Assembly (NCBI GenBank): GCA_963682055.1
Contig: OY821747.1
Location: 25,790,126 to 25,854,125 of the forward strand
Source of the DNA: Primula veris
Taxonomy: Eukaryota; Streptophyta; Magnoliopsida; Ericales; Primulaceae
DNA length: 64,000 nt
Direction of reading: 5' to 3'
Below are positions 57,566-64,000 of this stretch, one piece after another. The translations under genes and the position numbers were made by a program. Position 1 is the first letter of the stretch. The number at the start of each line of letters is the position of its first letter. The notes under the pieces are model-generated. The model did not search any database. It saw only the letters and a program-made list of their open reading frames with translations, and had not been told where the DNA came from.

Positions 57566-58786
57566 TGTTGAACATAGAGTTCAATAATGATTTTGATTAT
57601 TACTTTGATTATGCGTTTAATGATTTTACGACTTCGATGATATAACTCTTGTCTTGTCCAAAAATAGAAAACGTATATTTCAGGTCTTTAAATGATAGAG
57701 CATTCGATAACGAAACCATAGGTTCAAGCGGAACCAAAATCGGAGCTAAAACGAAGGAGTTATGAGCATTCGAAGATTTACGGGACCAGGATTACAGTCG
57801 ACCGATCGACTGGACAAAAACGACCGATCGTTTTTGGTCCAATTTCTTCCAGTGAGTCCAGTATAAAAACGACCGATCATTTTCAGAAAACGACCGATCG
57901 TTTTCTGTAAAACGACCGATCGACTGTAGAAAACGACCGATCGTTTTCTGCAGTTTTCGAAAACAGCTTTTCAGCTTATTCTGGAAAAGAGCTGTTATAA
58001 CCTTTCAACGGTCATAACCCAGAAAAACAGACTTTGCTGTTATAAAAACCACCCCAATCTCTCTCCTAAATTACCAATTACAATATCTATTAACATCCTT
58101 CAACCTCTCTCATAAAAACCCTAAAATCACCATTTTGGTGAATATATTCGAGAAAGAGGGAAATCAAAGAAAAGGAGATTCAAGCTCGATCATCATCAAC
58201 AACTCATCAATTAGCTTTTTAAGAAGCAATTAGAATCGTGAGCGAAGTTACATTTTTGTAACTAAATTTGTATCGAGTGTTTTATAAACTCAATTGTGAG
58301 CGAGTGAACGGGTAGAGGCTTTGTAAGCAAGTGAAGCTTAAAAGCTCTAGGTTTTTCATTCAGGTACTCATAAATTGAGGGGGAGTCGTAGACTCGGAGA
58401 CGTGTTCTCTTGCACTTGTATCAAGAGTAGGAACCCCGGGTAGAGGGTGAGCCAATCGGTCGATTGAGCTCAATAGGATTTGTAATATCCGCAAGAACAT
58501 TTTTAGTGAAATACTCGGTAGTACCGAGGAGAGGACGTAGGCGCGTTTGCCGAACCTCTATAAATCGCGGTGTCAATTCCTTTCCCTTACTTTTACTTTA
58601 CGCAACTTATTTTATTGCTTATTTTCTTGTTTGCGTTAAGTAATTCTAGCAATTCTTTAACACTTGTTATAACGCTTAAGCTTAGAATTGCATTAGTTGG
58701 GTGTTAGTTGCTTAGAATTTTAATTAGGCGAAAATCGCCATAAACCTTATTCACCCCCCCCTATAAGGTTAGCACACGGGCCAACA
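57566..58786 (+). repeat. 5' LTR of the copia element
   Basis: 1221 bp, TG...CA ends, ending GGGCCAACA. It includes a cluster of ACGACCGATCG words (57795-57950) and a CT-rich stretch, and is colinear with the second LTR. Confidence 0.95.
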
Positions 58787-58788
58787 AT

Positions 58789-58800
58789 TGGTATCAGAGC
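58789..58800 (+). promoter_or_regulatory. Primer binding site, initiator Met-tRNA type
   Basis: TGGTATCAGAGC lies two bases after the 5' LTR, the canonical plant copia primer site. Confidence 0.95.
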
Positions 58801-58848
58801 CGAGGCTCTTGCATATAGGAATCTAACGATTCTAGAGTTAAGATCCCG

Positions 58849-60840
58849 ATGGCTAACATACTAAATTTCGCATCCGGCATGGCTTCATCACCCAATACAC
58901 CACCATATTTTGATGGAATAAATTTTTCATATTGGAAGGATAGGATGAGCATGTTTTTACAAAGCTCTAATGTTAGGCTTTGGATGACCATTAAAGTAGG
59001 ATATTCCGCACCTACATCCGAAAATAGCAAGAACCCAATCCCCGTAGAGGACCTAGATAACGCTCAACTAGAAGCCTACTCTACGAACGCCAAAGCGATG
59101 TATGCTATTGTTTGTGCCGTTTCTCCTAACGAGTACAACAAAATTTCCGCTTGTAAAACCGCAAAGGGTATGTGGGATAAGTTAGTAGTTATGCACGAGG
59201 GAACTAACCAAGTTAAGGATTCCAAACTCCAACTTTTAGTTCATGACTACGAACTCTTTAAGATGAGCGAGGGAGAAACTATTTCCGATATGCTTGCTAG
59301 ATTTACAACTATTACTAATGGATTAACATCTCTTGGTAAGTGTTTGTCTTGTAAGGAAATGGTTTCTAAGGTGATTCGGAGCTTACCGAAGGAATGGGAA
59401 CCAAAGGTCACCGCAATTCAAGAGGCGCATGACATGAATACCTACTCTCTTGATGCTTTGACGGGTTCACTCATTACACACGAGATCACCCTTAATAGTC
59501 ACAAGCCAATCTCAAAAAGGAGGGAGATAGCTTTCAAAGGAACGACTTGTGACGAAAGCAATGAGCTATCCGATGACGACAAAAATTCAATGCAAATCAT
59601 TCGAATCGTCAAGGAAGTCCTAAAGCTAAAGGACCACCGCAAACATAAAGGTAAATCGTCAAATAATTCAATTTATTCTAACGATTTTGTTTGCTATACA
59701 TGTGGCAAGGAAGGACACATGGCGAGAGATTTCCTAAAGAATCGCAAGAGCAAAGCCAAGAAGAAGATATTCGATTCAAGCTCTAGCGATAGCTCCGACC
59801 AAGATGAAGTCGCGCATCTCGGTTGCTATATGGCCATGGAAGACAACAATGAGCCCAACAAATCGTCTTCAAGCGAAAGTGACCACTCAAGCGAAAGTGA
59901 CAACAATGAGGTAAAAGAATTCTCTCATGATGAACTTATTAATATGTGTGGAATTTATTCCGAAAAATTTCCTAAGCTTGTAGAGAAGGTCAAATCTCTT
60001 AAAAAGATAAATTCTTCTCTCAATGAAGAAATAAGATCGTTAAAAAGAGATAAAATTGAAAATGAGTCTATTCCAACATCGTCATTTTCTTTAAGTGATA
60101 TAGATGACGAAAAGGAAGACTTGAAAGATAAAAACAATGATCTCACTATTCAAAACGAGTCTTTACAAACCGAGATCAATTTTCTTAAATGTGAAGTCTC
60201 TAGACTTACTAAAACACTTTCAAAACCATCTTTTTTAGATTGTGATTTATTAGAAAATTTTGAAGAGTTAAAGGATGCTTTCGATAAAGTTAAAAGCAAA
60301 AACAAGGTTTTGAGTTCTCATGCTTTTAACTTAAATGACAAGGTCAAGGTTTTAGAAACCGAGAATGAATCGTTGAAAACTAAAAACAACGATCTTGTCA
60401 TTTCCATTGAAAAACTTAATTTAACAATTTCAAAGTTTTCTAAGGGTAAAACCGTTTTAGATAACATCTTGAGTTATCAAAAAGATTTCAAGGATAAGAG
60501 CGGTATAGGTTTTGATTGCATTGGTTCTACTTCTAACAAACCCCGCTTTGTTAAAGCCTCTAATATTTTTACAACTCCTATTCCACCTAAACAAGAGGTT
60601 GTTTTTCCTAAAAGGAGTACTTCCAAGATTTTTCAAAAATCTTTTAATAATAGGAATGGTTTAGGTTTTCAAACGAAATTGGATACTCCGAAAACCCTTT
60701 CTAGAACTTCGTATAACTCTCGTTATACTAAAAAATCTAGGCATTGCATGCATTGTAGTAGAAATGAGCATAATTCTTCTAAATGCCCAAATCGCTTTCA
60801 AGTTAGTAGAAGCGATTTGAAATGGGTAGTAAAGACCTGA
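58849..60840 (+). CDS. gag: Copia-type Gag polyprotein
   Basis: 663 aa, with ATG 49 bp after the PBS. Residues about 15-215 form the copia gag (UBN2-type) domain (PPYFDGINFSYWKDRM, LWMTIK, AKGMWDKL, SLPKEWE). A zinc knuckle at 282-295 reads CYTCGKEGHMARDF: the last ligand is Phe instead of Cys, one base away (TTC versus TGC). An acidic Ser-rich region and a long coiled coil (about 365-560) follow, then a second intact knuckle CMHCSRNEHNSSKC (about 633-646). The frame ends at TGA 60838-60840 but continues in the same frame to TAG at 61081-61083 with a KWVPK-like motif (NWVPK) common at the gag-pol junction of copia elements, so the TGA may be a nonsense change. Confidence 0.92.
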   Translation: MANILNFASGMASSPNTPPYFDGINFSYWKDRMSMFLQSSNVRLWMTIKVGYSAPTSENSKNPIPVEDLDNAQLEAYSTNAKAMYAIVCAVSPNEYNKISACKTAKGMWDKLVVMHEGTNQVKDSKLQLLVHDYELFKMSEGETISDMLARFTTITNGLTSLGKCLSCKEMVSKVIRSLPKEWEPKVTAIQEAHDMNTYSLDALTGSLITHEITLNSHKPISKRREIAFKGTTCDESNELSDDDKNSMQIIRIVKEVLKLKDHRKHKGKSSNNSIYSNDFVCYTCGKEGHMARDFLKNRKSKAKKKIFDSSSSDSSDQDEVAHLGCYMAMEDNNEPNKSSSSESDHSSESDNNEVKEFSHDELINMCGIYSEKFPKLVEKVKSLKKINSSLNEEIRSLKRDKIENESIPTSSFSLSDIDDEKEDLKDKNNDLTIQNESLQTEINFLKCEVSRLTKTLSKPSFLDCDLLENFEELKDAFDKVKSKNKVLSSHAFNLNDKVKVLETENESLKTKNNDLVISIEKLNLTISKFSKGKTVLDNILSYQKDFKDKSGIGFDCIGSTSNKPRFVKASNIFTTPIPPKQEVVFPKRSTSKIFQKSFNNRNGLGFQTKLDTPKTLSRTSYNSRYTKKSRHCMHCSRNEHNSSKCPNRFQVSRSDLKWVVKT

Positions 60841-61379
60841 GCCACTAACAATGTCGGACCCAAAAGAAATTGGGTACCAAAGGACAAAATTTGTGTTGTA
60901 GGTATCTCCATCCAAAAGGAGAAAATCCACAAATGGTTGGCAACGCCGACAAAAGCCGTGGAAGTCAAGAAGATCGACTCCACCATCAAGGATGAAGTGC
61001 CGTTGATCAACAAAGGTGGAAGGCATACCAACAAGTGGTACCACCTATTTGGAATCGGCAACGCTCAATGCAAATGCCATTAGCGAGCGGACTCGACCTC
61101 ACATCACATATGCGGTATACTCTAATCTATTATTTACATATATGTGATTAGTTGGGTCGGGTATATGCATCATATTTACATTTTTCATGTTTTGGTTTTT
61201 CCTTTAAAAAACCCTCCACATAACCCCATATTTTTTTGTTATTGATTGCATTTTGATAATGCCAAAGGGGGAGAAAAATGATATATTTGGTGTATATGCG
61301 TTTTGTTAAAATGGAGGAGATATTTTTCTTGTATCTTGTAAAATAATCATTAGTTTGTCATAATCAAAATGGGGGAGAT

Positions 61380-62563
61380 TGTTGAACATAGAGTTCAATA
61401 ATGATTTTGATTATTACTTTGATTATGCATTTAATGATTTTACGACTTCGATGATATAACTCTTGTCTTGTCCAAAAATAGAAAACGTATATTTCAGGTC
61501 TTTAAATGATAGAGCATTCGATAACGAAGCCATAGGTTCAAGCGGAACCAAAATCGGAGCTAAAACGAAGGAGTTATGAGCATTCGAAGATTTACGGGAC
61601 CAGGATTACAGTCGACCGATCGACTGGACAAAAACGACCGATCGTTTTTGGTCCAATTTCTTCCAGTGAGTCCAGTATAAAAACGACCGATCGTTTTCAG
61701 AAAACGACCGATCGTTTTCTGTAAAACGACCGATCGACTGTAGAAAATGACCGATCGTTTTCTGCAGTTTTCGAAAACAGCTTTTCAGCTTATTCTGGAA
61801 AAGAGCTGTTATAACCTTTCAACGGTCATAACCCAGAAAAACAGACTTTGCTGTTATAAAAACCACCCCAATCTCTCTCCTAAATTACCAATTACAATAT
61901 CTATTAACATCCTTCAACCTCTCTCATAAAAACCCTAAAATCACCATTTTGGTGAATATATTCGAGAAAGAGGGAAATCAAAGAAAAGGAGATTCAAGCT
62001 CGATCATCATCAACAACTCACCAATTAGCTTTTTAAGAAGCAATTAGAATCGTGAGCGAAGTTACATTTTTGTAACTAAATTTGTATCGAGTGTTTTATA
62101 AACTCAATTGTGAGCGAGTGAACGGGTAGAGGCTTTGTAAGCAAGTGAAGCTTAAAAGCTCTAGGTTTTTCATTCGGGTACTCATAAATTGAGGGGGAGT
62201 CGTAGACTCGTAGACGTATTCTCTTGCACTTGTATCAAGAGTAGGAACCCCGGGTAGAGGGTGAGCCAATCGGTCGATTGAGCTCAATAGGATTTGTAAT
62301 ATCCGCAAGAACATTTTTAGTGAAATACTCGGTAGTACCGAGGAGAGGACGTAGGCGCGTTTGCCGAACCTCTATAAATCGTGGTGTCAATTCCTTTCCC
62401 TTACTTTTACTTTACGCAACTTATTTTATTGCTTATTTTCTTGTTTGCGTTAAGTAATTCTAGCAATTCTTTAACACTTGTTATAACGCTTAAGCTTAGA
62501 ATTGCATTAGTTGGGTGTTAGTTGCTTAGAATTTTAATTAGCCGAAAATCGCCATAAACCTTA
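61380..62563 (+). repeat. 3' LTR of the copia element, truncated
   Basis: Colinear with the first 1184 bp of the 5' LTR with about ten substitutions and no net indel, then stops at ...AAACCTTA. The final 37 bp, including GGTTAGCACACGGGCCAACA, are missing and FAR1-type sequence follows immediately, so a target duplication cannot be confirmed. Confidence 0.9.
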
Positions 62564-63323
62564 GTAAGTTTTCCTTTATTATCGTATTCATAGTCATGAA
62601 AAAATGAGGGGAATATTTTTTTTTTCTGTCGAAATACTCTAAAATGGTAGAGCTTCTCCCAATCTCAAATTTTTTTGTCTACGCAAATATGATTTAATGT
62701 CCTCCGTAAGAAAACCGACATTTGTTGATCCACCGGCTAGTATACTCATGTATCTATGTGTAGTTTTGGGACCTAAACCCACAGCTGCTACAACATTAAT
62801 GGCCTTAGCTTGAACATCGTTAATATGTCGATGTGATTTGAAATATTGCGTTGTAAGTCAGTCTTTCAAAAGATGATTATGATCCTTAACAAATGTGGTT
62901 ACTTTAAATTTACTCGTATCTTTGATTAATCTAATCCTCATAATACATAAGCAGCCACATCTTGTTTCAGAACGCTTTTTGGAAACAATCATTCGCTCGT
63001 CCTTTGCTTTTTTTCTTCCTTAGTACATGAATAGTCTCTGATATTTATAACTTGAATTTTTCCTTTACTCTTTTGGGTAGAACGAATTTTTGTGTCAAAT
63101 CCCGTAACTCGTCCATACCTATTCCAATAAATGTACTTGCTTCAAGCGAATCAAAAATCATACCAACACGGGGTTCACAAACAGAATTAGCTTCGGACTC
63201 GTTCTCAACCAAGACAGACTTTTTAGTTAGGTTACCAATATCATCTATTGGGTGCCCACTATCATTTCCTTGCCTAGTATCATCTTTTGTATGATTATTC
63301 TGGGGCAATTCATTCAAATCCAT
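62564..63323 (-). pseudogene. Broken FAR1-type (MULE-derived) gene fragment
   Basis: On the minus strand an ATG at 63323 starts a frame (MDLNELPQNNH) reaching EPRVGMIFDSLEA, the beginning of a FAR1 DNA-binding domain. The domain continues in another frame (YWNRYGRVTGFDT) and then in others with recognisable pieces CGC, VTTFVKDHNH and GGSTNVGFLTEDIKSYL, separated by at least two frameshifts and a stop. The last recognisable piece, FFHDYEYDNKGKL, ends at the copia insertion. FAR1/FRS proteins are transcription factors descended from Jittery-type MULE transposases; this copy may be either a gene relic or the transposase of the element bounded by the inverted repeats. No downstream transposase core remains. 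Confidence 0.8.
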
Positions 63324-63880
63324 ATCAATCCTGTGAAATCATGTCAAAGTTGTGTCAAAATTATGATGATTTGCATTTAGTGACAGATACCAACGGATGA
63401 CCATATATAATTCATCAAATTTTACATTTGTATTACATTAAAAAAACCTCAAGTTTTAAGCTCAAAAACTTTTAATGATTTAACCAAATAAAAGAAGTTT
63501 TAAAATTAATGTGTTTTACAAGGAGGTTAGCAACATTTATAAGTTTCTCATAAAATAATCAACCGATCTAATACTTGCTAATTAGACAATTAGGTCAGAG
63601 ATCAAATAACTATTTGATATCAAAGGTAGCTATTTCATGTCAAATAGATTGTTTAAAACGCAACTAAAATATAAAAACTAATTAGACATTATACATGTGT
63701 CAAAACGGAAGATAAATGGATTTAAATTGCTTGTTCTCTCTAGTATATTTCTTTGTCAATTGCACTAATAGAAAGGTTTAGAAGATCGAAATAATATGCG
63801 GCGACATGGAGTAACAAGGTTTATGAAGCTGCATCGGTTTGGTAAGAAGTAGTAAAAGATTGTTTACACCTTAGTTTTCT

Positions 63881-64000
63881 ATTGCCCTGTTCTGTTCTTT
63901 CTCTTTGGAAAATTCTCTGTCTGCTTTTTGATGTGGAGATTTGTGAATTTTTTTATCAATTCCCGCCAAAGTGACTATGGCCACTTTTTATTAGAGTTAT
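63881..64000 (-). repeat. Right arm of a long inverted repeat (reaches the window edge)
   Basis: Reverse complement of 56854-56973. It ends ATTAGAGTTAT exactly at the last base, so the repeat may continue outside. The region 63324-63880 between the FAR1 relic and this arm is AT-rich without a gene. Confidence 0.85.

Larger units (their letters stand above)
57566..62563 (+). mobile_element. Non-autonomous (gag-only) copia-type retrotransposon
   Basis: Two direct LTRs (57566-58786, 1221 bp; 61380-62563, truncated) start TGTTGAAC. The PBS TGGTATCAGAGC (58789-58800) fits initiator Met-tRNA, and a purine tract GGGGGAGAT directly precedes the second LTR. The interior is about 2.6 kb and carries only a gag-type ORF; no protease, integrase, reverse transcriptase or RNase H is present. 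This matches the terminal-repeat-with-gag class of parasitic elements. LTR divergence by eye is about 0.85%, so it is recent. Confidence 0.93.

Noticed and set aside
1..64000. CRISPR arrays, bacterial operons or riboswitches
   Set aside because: The DNA is plant nuclear; tandem repeats seen have no CRISPR-like spacer structure.

Overview
This is nuclear DNA of a flowering plant, most likely a eudicot. The evidence is spliceosomal genes with GT-AG introns, plant transposon families (Mutator-like, Tat-lineage Ty3/gypsy, Ty1/copia, Stowaway, a Cassandra-like 5S LTR) and AT-rich spacers. I cannot name the species. Only two conventional host genes are well supported.

Layout. 1-5197: right-hand part of a Mutator-like element (MULE) with an apparently intact four-exon MuDR-type transposase (- strand), the end of a convergent GRF-zinc-finger-like ORF (+ strand) and a terminal region with repeated TACGTTGGGTACCA motifs. 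5198-9433: AT-rich spacer. 9434-20394: a complete Tat-lineage Ty3/gypsy retrotransposon on the - strand, with 692-bp LTRs, TSD TGTAC and a PBS; gag and pol lie in one frame broken by two stops, followed by a 78-bp tandem array and a three-exon antisense extra gene with its own TATA box. 20395-34817: spacer with two related Stowaway-like MITEs, a CACTA-like end, a triplicated 65-bp repeat and a copia solo LTR inserted precisely in a ~21-bp minisatellite. 34818-38475: a five-exon host gene of unknown function. 38476-41231: spacer with a Cassandra-like 5S-bearing LTR. 41232-52880: a complete 15-coding-exon gene for chaperonin CCT subunit zeta (- strand), whose 4.2-kb first coding intron is built largely of decayed tandem copies of the end of coding exon 1. 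52881-56853: spacer with AT-rich minisatellite. 56854-64000: a long inverted repeat enclosing a broken FAR1-type gene and a gag-only copia element.

How the parts work together. CCT zeta is a housekeeping component of the cytosolic chaperonin. The unknown gene stands alone beside it. Everything else is mobile DNA at various stages: a MULE that may still be coding-competent, a young gypsy element (LTRs about 0.9% apart by eye) with a nonsense-broken gag, a similarly young copia element that has no pol and must rely on enzymes from elsewhere, and older remnants.

All exon boundaries were derived by hand from GT/AG sites and reading-frame continuity; no database search was possible.
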